Shown here: positions 1-7,224 of the stretch, in pieces
Layout of the letters: each line of letters starts with the position of its first letter
How positions within the stretch are numbered: position 1 is the stretch's first letter
DNA from: Clostridiaceae bacterium BRH_c20a
Lineage (GTDB): Bacteria > Bacillota > Peptococcia > Peptococcales > BICA1-8
Reading direction: 5' to 3'
DNA: 64,000 nt
Assembly: GCA_000961765.1 (NCBI GenBank)
Contig: LADT01000005.1
Location: 1-64,000 of the forward strand
Notes under the pieces: model-generated
What the model saw: only the letters and a program-made list of their open reading frames with translations
Told to the model about the DNA's origin: nothing
The model's database searches: none
Program-made: the position numbers and the translations under genes

Positions 1-36
1 CTTAAGATCCTTCGGTCGTTCCTCCCTCAGGATGAC
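1..36. repeat. Partial dispersed inverted-repeat element (family A)
   Basis: One arm of the family A element, cut off by the window start. The same arm (AAGATCCTTCGGTCGTTCC, then CTCAGGATGAC) recurs at 3996-4072, 12288-12366 and 18075-18152, where both arms are present. Confidence 0.8.
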
Positions 37-109
37 ACAGCAATCACCAGCAGCTTTCATAACAATTGACACGGAACTGGACTTTTTCAGTGGTCTCTAA
101 AATAGGACA

Positions 110-220
110 GGGGACACGCCTCGTATAAGATGCAGGAGGCAGGAGACAGGATACAGGAAAAAGTTCATGCCTCTTGCTTCTTGCGTCTTGCGTCTTGCCT
201 CCTGAATGGGGAATGTCCCC
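110..220. repeat. GGGGACA...TGTCCCC bracketed repeat (family F)
   Basis: Begins GGGGACACGCCT and ends GGGAATGTCCCC. Inside are degenerate short tandem tracts (GGCAGGAGACAGG type, and CTTGCGT repeats) that are roughly inverted copies of one another. The same boundaries occur at 14484-14534 with different filler. No coding potential is convincing here. Confidence 0.6.
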
Positions 221-222
221 AA

Positions 223-261
223 CAAAAAAATGCGACATGGGATGCTCCCTGTCGCATTTTT
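223..261 (-). terminator. Rho-independent terminator of the ABC cassette
   Basis: A 12-bp stem (AAAAATGCGACA / TGTCGCATTTTT) lies just beyond the ATPase stop codon. On the minus strand it is followed by a T-run, as expected for the end of the 271-3741 transcript. Confidence 0.85.
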
Positions 262-270
262 ATATAAAAA

Positions 271-936
271 TTAATTTACAATTTTACCATCTCTGATTAA
301 TACGGTCCTCTTAACATGCTCTAAATTTTCTTTATTGTGGGTTACCATTAAAATGGTATGTCCATCTTCATTTAAGGCTTTAAATATTTCTATTATCTCC
401 TGCCCTGTCTTAGTATCTAGACTGCCTGTCGGTTCGTCAGCTAGGATTATAGGGGGCTGGTTGACTATGGCCCTGGCTATGGCCACCCGCCCTTGCTCTC
501 CTCCCGATAATTGATGGGGCAGCCGGTGCAGTTTACTTTCAAGCCCGATCTTAGCTAAAACTTTTCCTGCCATTTGCAACTTTTCCTTTTTACTAATTTG
601 TGCCACCGTAAGAGGCAGCATTACATTTTCTACAGCTGTAAGATAAGGAAGTAACTGAAACTGCTGAAAAATAAACCCCAAGTATTCTCTGCGGAAATCA
701 GCCTGTTTTTCATTTGCTAATTTAAAAACATCAATATCATCAACAATTAGATTACCCTCAGTGGGAGGATTGAGCACACCTAAAATACTTAACAAGGTGC
801 TCTTGCCGGAACCGGAAGGACCCATAATAGCAATAAATTCACCTTGGTTTATTTTAAGTGTAACATTATCCAAAGCTTTTAGTTCACTAGTAATTTCATA
901 TTTTTTTGAAACATTATTTACAGAAATAAAAGTCAT
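271..936 (-). CDS. ABC transporter ATP-binding protein, MacB/LolD type
   Basis: A 221-residue nucleotide-binding subunit that would energise the two adjacent FtsX-like permeases. Visible are Walker A (GPSGSGKST, about residues 39-47), the Q-loop, the signature [14 protein letters not shown] (about 143-156; the usual second Q is G), Walker B with ILADEPTG, and the H-switch (VTHN). Length is normal for LolD/MacB-type ATPases. The start is supported by GGAGG 7 nt upstream. It lies 14 bp downstream of the second permease and is the last gene before a strong terminator. Family knowledge: these proteins power mechanotransmission or extrusion rather than classical import. In FtrD (DUF2318)-linked cassettes the same trio accompanies iron acquisition, so a role in metal or redox handling at the membrane is likely. 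The substrate is unknown. Confidence 0.93.
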   Translation of the reverse strand: MTFISVNNVSKKYEITSELKALDNVTLKINQGEFIAIMGPSGSGKSTLLSILGVLNPPTEGNLIVDDIDVFKLANEKQADFRREYLGFIFQQFQLLPYLTAVENVMLPLTVAQISKKEKLQMAGKVLAKIGLESKLHRLPHQLSGGEQGRVAIARAIVNQPPIILADEPTGSLDTKTGQEIIEIFKALNEDGHTILMVTHNKENLEHVKRTVLIRDGKIVN

Positions 937-950
937 CGGTCAACCTCCAA

Positions 951-2102
951 TCACAGATATCTAAGTGCGTCCTGCGGGTCTAGTTGGGCAGCTTTGACAG
1001 CTGGAAATAAGCTGGCTATTAAGCCAATAATTATTGCCATGGTTATCATGCTTATAAATAATCCAAGATTCCAGCTGATAAATAGCTCAGTTTCGATCAG
1101 AGGGGCTGCCCCTTTGGCAGCGAGTACTCCCAACACATAACCGAAAAATCCCCCTACCCCACAAGCTACAGCTGCTTCCAAAGTAATAATGTACATAATA
1201 TCCTTTTTTCTAAACCCTATAGCTCTAAAAATACCGATTTCCTTAATTCGTTCATTAACAGCGCCTAGCATTGTTGTTACAACGATTAATCCCGCAATTG
1301 CAAGCACAATGACCGATACTAAAAAAGCAAAATTTTCATATCTGTCTATTACTTCTTTTCTAGATTCCATTACTTCTCTAACGGTTGTTACCTTAACATC
1401 TGGAATTAAACTTTTAAGAGAATTAATATCAGCATCTAATTGGGGAGTATTATTAAAAACTAATTCTACTATACTTAAACTTGTATCCCCGCTTAAGCTT
1501 TCTGCTAAAGCCAGGGGTGCCAAAATGATATTGTCCTCTTGATCTCCAGTTTCATCTAAGACTCCCGTGATAGTTAAATTCAAGTTATTGATAGTTAGAG
1601 TGTCACCTGGCCTTTTTGCCAATTGCTCTGCTAAGCTATTGCCTAATAAAACTTTATTTTCACCATCGGGCAAGCTCCCGCTATACTTTAACCAGGGTTT
1701 TAGCTTAAACTCACTATTAATATTGCCCCCTACCAAAAGATTAGGGTTTCCTTCAAAATACACCTCATGAACTTTTTTGGGTGCAATATACTTAATATTT
1801 AACTCCTCGACTCTAGCTTCTAATAAAGCCAATACATCCTTGGGAATCTTTTTTATATCATAGGCTACATCTTGAGCTACAGTTATTCCGCCATAGGTAA
1901 AAGAGGTTGTTTCCGACCGGGGAGCGAGCAAGACCCTGGTCCCTATTTCTTCTAAATCCTCAACCATTTTATTATTCATTGCCGTTGTTAAAGAAAACAA
2001 AGTAACTATAGTAGCAATACCAATTGTAATACCGGTAATAATAAACAGCACTTTCCCTTTCCGTCTTTTGAGGTTATTGATAACAATATCCCATATTCCC
2101 AT
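951..2102 (-). CDS. ABC transporter permease, FtsX/MacB family (second of two)
   Basis: A 383-residue permease with MacB topology: one N-terminal membrane helix (about residues 16-40), a large extracytoplasmic MacB_PCD-like domain (about 45-240), then three C-terminal helices of an FtsX domain (about 256-370). The tail contains FPAVKAAQLDPQDALRYL, the hallmark end of FtsX-family permeases (PxxAAxLxPxxALR). AGGGGG precedes the ATG. It is 11 bp from its paralogue (2114-3271) and 14 bp from the ATPase, so the three are translationally linked and probably form a heterodimeric transporter. The cargo cannot be read from the sequence. Confidence 0.92.
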   Translation of the reverse strand: MGIWDIVINNLKRRKGKVLFIITGITIGIATIVTLFSLTTAMNNKMVEDLEEIGTRVLLAPRSETTSFTYGGITVAQDVAYDIKKIPKDVLALLEARVEELNIKYIAPKKVHEVYFEGNPNLLVGGNINSEFKLKPWLKYSGSLPDGENKVLLGNSLAEQLAKRPGDTLTINNLNLTITGVLDETGDQEDNIILAPLALAESLSGDTSLSIVELVFNNTPQLDADINSLKSLIPDVKVTTVREVMESRKEVIDRYENFAFLVSVIVLAIAGLIVVTTMLGAVNERIKEIGIFRAIGFRKKDIMYIITLEAAVACGVGGFFGYVLGVLAAKGAAPLIETELFISWNLGLFISMITMAIIIGLIASLFPAVKAAQLDPQDALRYL

Positions 2103-2113
2103 TCTAATTCCCC

Positions 2114-3271
2114 CTAAATTACCCCCATGGAATCGGCAGGGTCCTGCTTAACAGCCCTAAAAACCGGTATTATGCTTGCAAAAATTCCAACTGTGATTGC
2201 CAATATCAGGGAAACTAATCCCAGCTTCCAATCCCATGTAATTAATACCTCCATTTGTGCAATTAGGGGAGCTAACCACTTAGCCAGAAGAGTTCCTAAA
2301 AGATATCCTGTTATGCCCCCAAATAAACTGACAACAATACCTTCAAAAATAATTACTATCGCTACATGAATTCTTTTAAAGCCCAAGGACCTTAAAATTC
2401 CGATTTCTTTTTTCCTGCCATTTATAGCAGCTAGAAAAGAATTGGTAACAATCAGAAATCCAATAAATAATACGATTATAGCTACGGTACGGGCTAATGC
2501 ACTAAATTTATCAACAATGACTTTTCTGGCTTCTACCGCCTCTAGTACAGCAGTTACCTTGGCCTCAGGCAGCTTATTTGTAATCTGCATTACAATATCT
2601 TCGATTGGGCAGGTATAACACAAAGCACTGACTTCAATTAAGCTTAAGCTACCTTCTTTATTAAGCAAATTCTGGAGTAAAGGCAGGTTTAGATATAATG
2701 CTTCATCCTCCTCTGACCCCATTTCAGCTAAAATTCCGGAAACAACAAGCTCAGTATCTCCAAGGACAATTTTGGAACCAACCTTTTTATTTAATATACT
2801 GCTGGCATTGCTGCCTAAGATGACTTCATTATTAACGGCAGGCTGTTTACCCTCAAGCTTCCACCATTTTTTCATCATAAATTCGGCAGCAAAATCCACA
2901 CCCACCGCCAGTGCCTTACCCCCATCTGTTTCTAGTGTTCCGAGAAGTTTAGGGGCCATGACCGCAATATTCTCCGAATTTTTGATACTCATGATTCTAT
3001 CAAGAGCATCCTCGGAGAGTTCAACCATTTTTTGTGCTTCACCCTGAATAGTAACACCACTATAGTTCAAAAATAAGCTTTCCGAGTTAGGTACTATTAT
3101 CATATTTGAGCCAATTTGGTCAAATTTATCACTAATTTCCTGCTCCATGGAAAAGGTGATAGTGTAGAGGGTAACGATAGTAGTCACCCCAATAATAATG
3201 CCCCAAAGCAGAAATATAACCTTATTTTTGTTACGCCATAGGTGTTTAAGTGATAGTTCAAAAAGCCCCAT
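2114..3271 (-). CDS. ABC transporter permease, FtsX/MacB family (first of two)
   Basis: A 385-residue paralogue of the downstream permease with the same layout: N-terminal helix, periplasmic-type domain, and three helices at the C-terminus ending FRAVKQDPADSMGVI. A CYTC pair in the extracytoplasmic domain (about residues 218-221, CYTCPIEDI) is absent from the second permease. It could form a disulfide or a metal/redox contact with the Cys-rich neighbour. The start is preceded by AGGTGA at a good distance. The gene lies 8 bp downstream of the Cys-rich protein gene, in the same operon. Confidence 0.92.
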   Translation of the reverse strand: MGLFELSLKHLWRNKNKVIFLLWGIIIGVTTIVTLYTITFSMEQEISDKFDQIGSNMIIVPNSESLFLNYSGVTIQGEAQKMVELSEDALDRIMSIKNSENIAVMAPKLLGTLETDGGKALAVGVDFAAEFMMKKWWKLEGKQPAVNNEVILGSNASSILNKKVGSKIVLGDTELVVSGILAEMGSEEDEALYLNLPLLQNLLNKEGSLSLIEVSALCYTCPIEDIVMQITNKLPEAKVTAVLEAVEARKVIVDKFSALARTVAIIVLFIGFLIVTNSFLAAINGRKKEIGILRSLGFKRIHVAIVIIFEGIVVSLFGGITGYLLGTLLAKWLAPLIAQMEVLITWDWKLGLVSLILAITVGIFASIIPVFRAVKQDPADSMGVI

Positions 3272-3279
3272 AAAATCAC

Positions 3280-3741
3280 CTACTCAATCGAGTAGAACTG
3301 ACCAGACCCGCTATAACCGAGGCTTTTTACCAGAATTCCGTCTTGGTAAATATCCGCCTGAATATGACAGCCGTAATCAGTTACAACCGCTTTTATATTA
3401 TCGCCACCATAGTTTTGGACATAATATTTTACTGCCTCTTTCTTTATAACCTCTTGATCAGCTGTAACTGCTGAACTAGCATTGATCCCACACCCACTAG
3501 TACCTTGACCACAGGTTGTCGTATTCCTGTTTTGACTTTGTTGACCTGTGTTACAGCACCCTCCTCCTAAAGAAAATGGTGCTCTGTTACCTATAATATC
3601 AGCCCTTGCTGTAGGCTGCTGAAAAAACCAGACAGCACCAACAACTAAAGTTACTATTAAAAAAGCCCCCAACCAATCAGTTGTTTTCTTCCTTTTATTA
3701 ACCTCATTCAATTGGCTTTTAATTTCCGTATGTTTATCCAT
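3280..3741 (-). CDS. Cys-rich single-pass membrane protein of the FtrD/ABC cassette
   Basis: 153 residues, family not recognised. I chose the internal ATG because GAGGAGG sits 5 nt upstream of it; a longer reading from 3762 would place that site inside the gene. Layout: charged cytoplasmic N-terminus, one membrane helix (about residues 23-40), then a secreted domain. The secreted part has a Cys cluster (GGGCCNTG, TTTCGQGTSGC) separated by a Gln/Asn/Thr-rich linker, and a C-terminal folded segment with one more Cys (DYGCHIQADIYQDG). The Cys arrangement suggests metal or thiol chemistry on the outer face. It is co-transcribed with the FtsX permeases. In Campylobacter-like P19/Ftr operons a thioredoxin-like partner fills the same niche; whether this protein is its counterpart is inference. 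Confidence 0.75.
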   Translation of the reverse strand: MDKHTEIKSQLNEVNKRKKTTDWLGAFLIVTLVVGAVWFFQQPTARADIIGNRAPFSLGGGCCNTGQQSQNRNTTTCGQGTSGCGINASSAVTADQEVIKKEAVKYYVQNYGGDNIKAVVTDYGCHIQADIYQDGILVKSLGYSGSGQFYSIE

Positions 3742-3780
3742 TTTTTCCTCCTCAATTTTCATTCAGAAAATGGCGCTCAG

Positions 3781-3850
3781 GGTTCAGGGACCAGGGACCA
3801 GTGTAAAGTGCTGAGTCCTCAGTGACCGGTTGCCAGTGTAAAGTGCGTGA
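3781..3850. repeat. CACTGG/CAGTG-type short-repeat tract (family D)
   Basis: Degenerate units built from GACCAGGGACCAGTG and AGTGACCGG. Similar tracts lie at 7051-7100, 8587-8614, 16698-16728, 17852-17931, 23869-23930 and 31896-31919, always intergenic. Confidence 0.6.
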
Positions 3851-3904
3851 CCGTGAGCGATAAAAGATACTTAATACTAATATGAGACCTTTGGGAGATT
3901 TTCT

Positions 3905-4072
3905 GTCATCGCGAGCGTAGCGTGGCGATCTCAAACCCGAGAGATTGCCATAGGCAAAGCCTTGCAATTATCACGGGTTGCACACACTACGTCCCGTCAT
4001 CCTGAGCGGTAGCGAAGGATCTTATCTAGTGAGGAATTTTAAGATCCTTCGATCGTTCCTCCTCAGGATGAC
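3905..4072. repeat. Composite dispersed repeat (family B + family A)
   Basis: Family B (GTCATCGCGAGCGTAGCG, GATCTC..GAGATTGCCA, 3905-3950) is followed by a complete family A element. Family A has the arms GTCATCCTGAG and CTCAGGATGAC around AAGGATCTTA / TAAGATCCTT (3996-4072). The same B-then-A order recurs at 17991-18152. The whole is palindromic and non-coding. It separates the FtrD gene from the rest of its cassette. Confidence 0.85.
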
Positions 4073-4089
4073 ACCCATCAAATAATCTT

Positions 4090-4117
4090 AACCACGGCAC
4101 CTTCGGGGCACACGGAT
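4090..4117. repeat. ATCCGTGTGCCCC..CCGTGGTT repeat (family G)
   Basis: The reverse complement reads ATCCGTGTGCCCCGAAGG then GCCGTGGTT. It closely matches 58947-58974 and more loosely 8540-8568. Confidence 0.65.
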
Positions 4118-4120
4118 ATC

Positions 4121-4690
4121 CTATAATTTTCGGGGCACCCAGGAAGCTACTTCCAGTTCATCTAGTATTATCTTCGTACCTGACTGATCAATCTCATAGC
4201 TTAATGCCTCAGGCGGGTATTTTAAACAACCTCCCCAAGTTCCTTTTAGACCATCAAGGGTCCAGCGGGTACCACAGGCATTGCAAACCAATTCCTGCCC
4301 TTTAAGATGGAATCTAGTTCCCCTGCAAGGCTCACACATACTTACAGCAGCAATTACATTGCCGGTAGGTGTAATAAAAGCAGTAAGGGGAACAATTTTA
4401 TCAGCTTTAATATATTCGGTATAAATAATGCTGCTCTCTTTAACTTTTTGTAAAGGGATAACTATTTTCCCGTCTTCGACACTATTCTCTAGCTCAGTCA
4501 TTTGAATAGTTTTTCCCTCATAGCTTACTGCTCCAACATTATAAAGCTCAAGCTCAGCTTTACCTTCTTTTTGTAAAAAAAACGTAACACCAAAAGCAAT
4601 ACCAACTAATAAAACAGCTGCAACTATAAAAATCCCATTTTTTCCTTTCTTTACAGTCTTAAATTGCTGTTTTCTCTCCTGCGAATTCAT
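4121..4690 (-). CDS. FtrD-like membrane protein (DUF2318)
   Basis: 189 residues. The start is the ATG with GGAGGGG 6 nt upstream; an in-frame ATT/ATG reading further up has no such site. Layout: Arg/Lys-rich N-terminus, one membrane helix (about residues 20-40), then a secreted DUF2318 domain. Two Cys pairs, MCEPCRG (about 118-124) and CNACGTRW (about 137-144), and a later Cys in WGGCLKYPP fit the metal or Fe-S site known for this family. In characterised Gram-negative systems DUF2318/FtrD works with the Ftr1 permease, P19 and an FtsX-type ABC transporter in ferrous/ferric iron uptake. Here the ABC part is present, but no Ftr1 or P19 gene is in the window. A BlaI-type operator lies 18 nt upstream of the start. 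Confidence 0.85.
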   Translation of the reverse strand: MNSQERKQQFKTVKKGKNGIFIVAAVLLVGIAFGVTFFLQKEGKAELELYNVGAVSYEGKTIQMTELENSVEDGKIVIPLQKVKESSIIYTEYIKADKIVPLTAFITPTGNVIAAVSMCEPCRGTRFHLKGQELVCNACGTRWTLDGLKGTWGGCLKYPPEALSYEIDQSGTKIILDELEVASWVPRKL

Positions 4691-4707
4691 ATAAAACCCC
4701 TCCCGTC

Positions 4708-4724
4708 TACTAATCATTGTAGTA
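4708..4724. promoter_or_regulatory. Putative BlaI-type operator upstream of the FtrD-like gene
   Basis: The minus strand reads TACTACAATGATTAGTA, a TACTA-N7-TAGTA palindrome. The identical half-sites and spacing occur at 6191-6207 over the blaI promoter. It lies between the M56 stop codon and the FtrD start. No clear -35 element was found next to it, so whether it marks a separate promoter is uncertain. Confidence 0.55.
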
Positions 4725-4741
4725 GTTTAGTTTAAAAAAAA

Positions 4742-5710
4742 TTAGCAAATGAATGCTAAAATTATTAACGTTACCAAAATAATAAAACCATTTAAATACC
4801 GTACATAAATTCTATTAGCTGAAGTTTTACTATTATTAAAAATTAGGATATTTTCTACTCTATCTTTTAAAACACTTGTCCCGGCAAAAAAGCTGGGATA
4901 AGGGTTGACACTTGCCAATAGGTAATCAGAGAAAGTTGTCCGAGCCTTTATTTTATAAAGTTTTATTAACGTTAGAGCATAGTCGCTAGGATTGTTGTAC
5001 AGCTCTAAAGCATCATTATCAGCCCTTTTTTCAATTTCTGCTAAATATCTATTAAATAGCCAGTACACTAAGGGGTTAAAAAACATAATATCCCTAAAGA
5101 AAACACTAAGCCAATTTTTCAAAAAGTCCTTTCTTTTAAGATGGCTAATTTCATGGGCTAAAACCATTAGTAATTCGTCCTCAGTTAAGGACTCTATTAA
5201 GCCCTGAGACAAAACAAGATAATGACTCCGAAAGCCAAACACAAAAGCCTTAATAGAAGTTTTAGGAATAATTATCAATTGAGGTATTTTAATATTACAC
5301 TTATCACACAAAGTTTCCACTGAATTCATTACCGTAGGATAAATATTTTTGTCTACTATCGTATACCTCTTTATTAGAGTTCTTGCATACCAAGCACTTA
5401 TTAAGGTTTTTAACAATACTAAAATTAAAATATGGACCAAGATGGGAATCAGATAATCCAAAAACCAATAGCCAATAGCACAAAGCCTACTTAAAAATGA
5501 ATCATTGTGTAAAAGCTCAACAGTACATGGCTTTTTTATTACCCATATGTAGCCTATATATATTAATACAGGCAAAAAAAGAGTTAATAAATACAATTTA
5601 GCTTTATCTCCGGCTTGAGATACAAAGCCTAATTTTATGAATATTGTTATTAAAATGATCCCTAAAACACTGCCAGCAAAGGAGTAAATAATATAAGTAT
5701 GGTTAATCAT
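4742..5710 (-). CDS. M56-family (BlaR1-like) membrane metallopeptidase without sensor domain
   Basis: 322 residues. Several N-terminal membrane helices surround a cytoplasmic zinc-peptidase segment containing VLAHEISHLKRKD (HExxH, about residues 185-197), followed by conserved FFNPLVYW and a final C-terminal helix. BlaR1 and MecR1 are about 585-600 residues because they carry a penicillin-binding sensor domain. That domain is missing here, so this is not a beta-lactam sensor. Family knowledge: M56 peptidases cleave the cognate BlaI-type repressor on signal. The gene overlaps the blaI-like gene by 8 bp and precedes the FtrD/ABC cassette, so it probably senses a membrane or metal signal for that cassette. 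Confidence 0.88.
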   Translation of the reverse strand: MINHTYIIYSFAGSVLGIILITIFIKLGFVSQAGDKAKLYLLTLFLPVLIYIGYIWVIKKPCTVELLHNDSFLSRLCAIGYWFLDYLIPILVHILILVLLKTLISAWYARTLIKRYTIVDKNIYPTVMNSVETLCDKCNIKIPQLIIIPKTSIKAFVFGFRSHYLVLSQGLIESLTEDELLMVLAHEISHLKRKDFLKNWLSVFFRDIMFFNPLVYWLFNRYLAEIEKRADNDALELYNNPSDYALTLIKLYKIKARTTFSDYLLASVNPYPSFFAGTSVLKDRVENILIFNNSKTSANRIYVRYLNGFIILVTLIILAFIC

Positions 5711-6140
5711 TATTTTCCTCCTGTATTTTGTACTGACGAATTAATTCCTCAAGCTTTTCAATCTGCCCAGAATCCTCTTTGCCAATTCTTTTCATAAAAT
5801 GGGCAAAGGCTGCATCTGCATAATCCTCCATTAAACCATCAATTACATTACCCACCATCTTACCTGTAAATTCCTCTTTAGATAATATAGGGGAATAAAG
5901 GTAAGCATTTCCCTTAGATTCCTTTTTCAATATATTCTTATCAGCTAATCTGCCCATAATAGTCATTACAGTTGTATATGCTATTTCCCTTTCAAGTACC
6001 AGCAGTTCATAAACTTCTCTGACTGAAACCTTATCCTTATGCCAAATTATCTCCATAATATCTGCCTCTAAATGACCCAAAACCTTAGCAATTCCATGGG
6101 AAAAAGGCTTAAAATCAGAAAAAAGCTTTTTAATCGTCAT
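5703..6140 (-). CDS. BlaI/MecI-family transcriptional repressor
   Basis: 145 residues with the BlaI winged helix: LGHLEADIMEIIWHKDKVSVREVYELL and YTTVMTIMGRLADKNILKKE (shown here as two separate blocks, about residues 22-48 and 55-75), then a C-terminal dimerisation helix region. GGGGAGGTG precedes the ATG. Family knowledge: dimers bind palindromic operators and are inactivated by proteolysis by the partner M56 peptidase, encoded immediately downstream with overlapping stop/start. A palindrome over its own promoter suggests autoregulation. The same palindrome before the FtrD gene suggests that cassette is the target. No beta-lactamase is nearby. Confidence 0.92.
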   Translation of the reverse strand: MTIKKLFSDFKPFSHGIAKVLGHLEADIMEIIWHKDKVSVREVYELLVLEREIAYTTVMTIMGRLADKNILKKESKGNAYLYSPILSKEEFTGKMVGNVIDGLMEDYADAAFAHFMKRIGKEDSGQIEKLEELIRQYKIQEENND

Positions 6141-6173
6141 CTTTTTTCACCTCCCCACAGCACTTTCAAAACA

Positions 6174-6207
6174 ATTATACTAAATATGGATACTACATAC
6201 AATAGTA
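6174..6207 (-). promoter_or_regulatory. blaI-like gene promoter overlapped by its operator
   Basis: On the minus strand a -35 TTGTAT (6202-6197) and -10 TATAAT (6179-6174) are separated by exactly 17 nt. The palindrome TACTATTGTATGTAGTA (6191-6207) covers the -35 box, so a bound repressor would block RNA polymerase. Confidence 0.75.
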
Positions 6208-6239
6208 GCTATTACTGTTTTCGTAGCATAGAAAACATA

Positions 6240-6269
6240 AAACCAAGAGATAGAAAATCTCTCGGTTTT
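6240..6269 (-). terminator. Terminator after the DUF2680 gene
   Basis: A 12-bp stem, AAACCAAGAGAT / ATCTCTCGGTTT (one G-T pair), lies 14 nt beyond the stop codon, with T-rich sequence on the minus strand. Confidence 0.7.
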
Positions 6270-6282
6270 ATAGTAGCAAAAT

Positions 6283-6777
6283 TTATCTTGTTACTGTCCT
6301 TCCAAAACCCATTCCTTGACCCATTTGGCCCATTCCTCTACCAAAGCCGCCACCTTGGCCTCCACCAAAGCCGCCACCTTGGCCTCCACCAAACTTCATA
6401 CCACCACCAAATTGTTGACCTAATCTTTCTTGATTAGTTCCAGGGGTTCCTGTGCACGAGGCTATTCTTTCATCCATAGCCTTTTTCAATGCTTCGCCAT
6501 TTTCCGCTGAAATAATACCAGCTTTAACTCTTTCATCAATTATGGCTTTTTTGTACTCCTGCATCTGACTTCTGAACTCATCCAGCTGTCCGTTATCTTC
6601 AGCAATCTGTCCAAAGGTTTTACCTTGGCTCCGTTCAGTATAAATCTCCGCTTCGGACTTACCAGTTAGACCGGAAACAATCTCACCAGGATTTGCATAG
6701 CTTGCTGCAAAAGCAACAGTTGAAAGTACAAGAGTTAGTACAGCGACGGCAATTAAGACAAGAGTTTTCTTCTTCAC
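6283..6777 (-). CDS. Secreted DUF2680-like protein with Gly-rich tail
   Basis: 164 residues from a GTG start with GGAGG 8 nt upstream. A signal peptide (KKK, hydrophobic core, AFAAS cleavage region about residues 23-26) is followed by a helical DUF2680-like segment (EIYTERSQGKTFGQIAEDNG ... RVKAGIISAENGEALKKAMD). The C-terminus is a low-complexity Gly/Met/Phe/Gln tail with repeated GGGQGGGFG units (about residues 123-160). Proteins of this family are common in sporulating anaerobes and have no established function. The tail repeats are near-identical at DNA level (GCCGCCACCTTGGCCTCC), so copy-number slippage is likely among strains. The gene stands alone with its own terminator. Confidence 0.8.
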   Translation of the reverse strand: MKKKTLVLIAVAVLTLVLSTVAFAASYANPGEIVSGLTGKSEAEIYTERSQGKTFGQIAEDNGQLDEFRSQMQEYKKAIIDERVKAGIISAENGEALKKAMDERIASCTGTPGTNQERLGQQFGGGMKFGGGQGGGFGGGQGGGFGRGMGQMGQGMGFGRTVTR

Positions 6778-7224
6778 AAGACATTCCTCCTTTAAATTTT
6801 TTATTTATTTTTTCTTGCTGTGGTTTTATTATAACCGGGTAATATTTATATAGTTTCTAGAAGATGTCAAGATATTGTTAAGATTATAAGGAAAAACCTG
6901 TTTCGCAGGTTTTTGTGATACAGTGCTACAGTGCTACAGTGCTACAGAAAAATTCCTAGGTTAAGGTTTCGCTTCGCTAGGCTAAGGTGAGAAATAATCC
7001 AAACATCAAAACACCTGCTTAACCTTAACCTGTCCCTTTAGGGACTATCTGGACACTGGGCACTGGACACTGGTCACTGAGCAACTGAGCAACTGAGCAC
7101 GAATCTCACCCTTTCATTTTTCCACTGCTCATTGAGATTTGTAATTTATTTCAATTAAAAACTAATTCTATAGCATGTATTTTCATGCTAAAATTAAAAA
7201 TGTGAGTAATTTCGACATAGAAAT
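6778..7224. other. Repeat-filled intergenic region
   Basis: No gene seen. Contents: a terminator-like hairpin (6892-6915, AAAACCTG / CAGGTTTT) with no obvious upstream gene, an 8-nt CTACAGTG tandem tract (6918-6947), a family E fragment (6957-6990), a CACTGG-type tract (7051-7100), and the inverted repeat TAGCATG / CATGCTA (7171-7190) about 35 nt before the next gene, which could be an operator. Confidence 0.7.

Noticed and set aside
44-238. 64-codon ORF at the window start
   Set aside because: Derived from repeat families A and F, with the terminator downstream.
3752-3967. 71-codon minus-strand ORF before the Cys-rich gene
   Set aside because: It translates repeat B and short-repeat tracts; no protein-like pattern or ribosome site.
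4742-6140. Beta-lactam resistance locus (BlaR1/BlaI)
   Set aside because: The M56 protein lacks the penicillin-binding sensor domain, and there is no beta-lactamase or PBP2a gene nearby.
6918-6947. CRISPR array (CTACAGTG repeats here and at 13913, 16495)
   Set aside because: The unit is 8 nt with no spacers and no cas genes.
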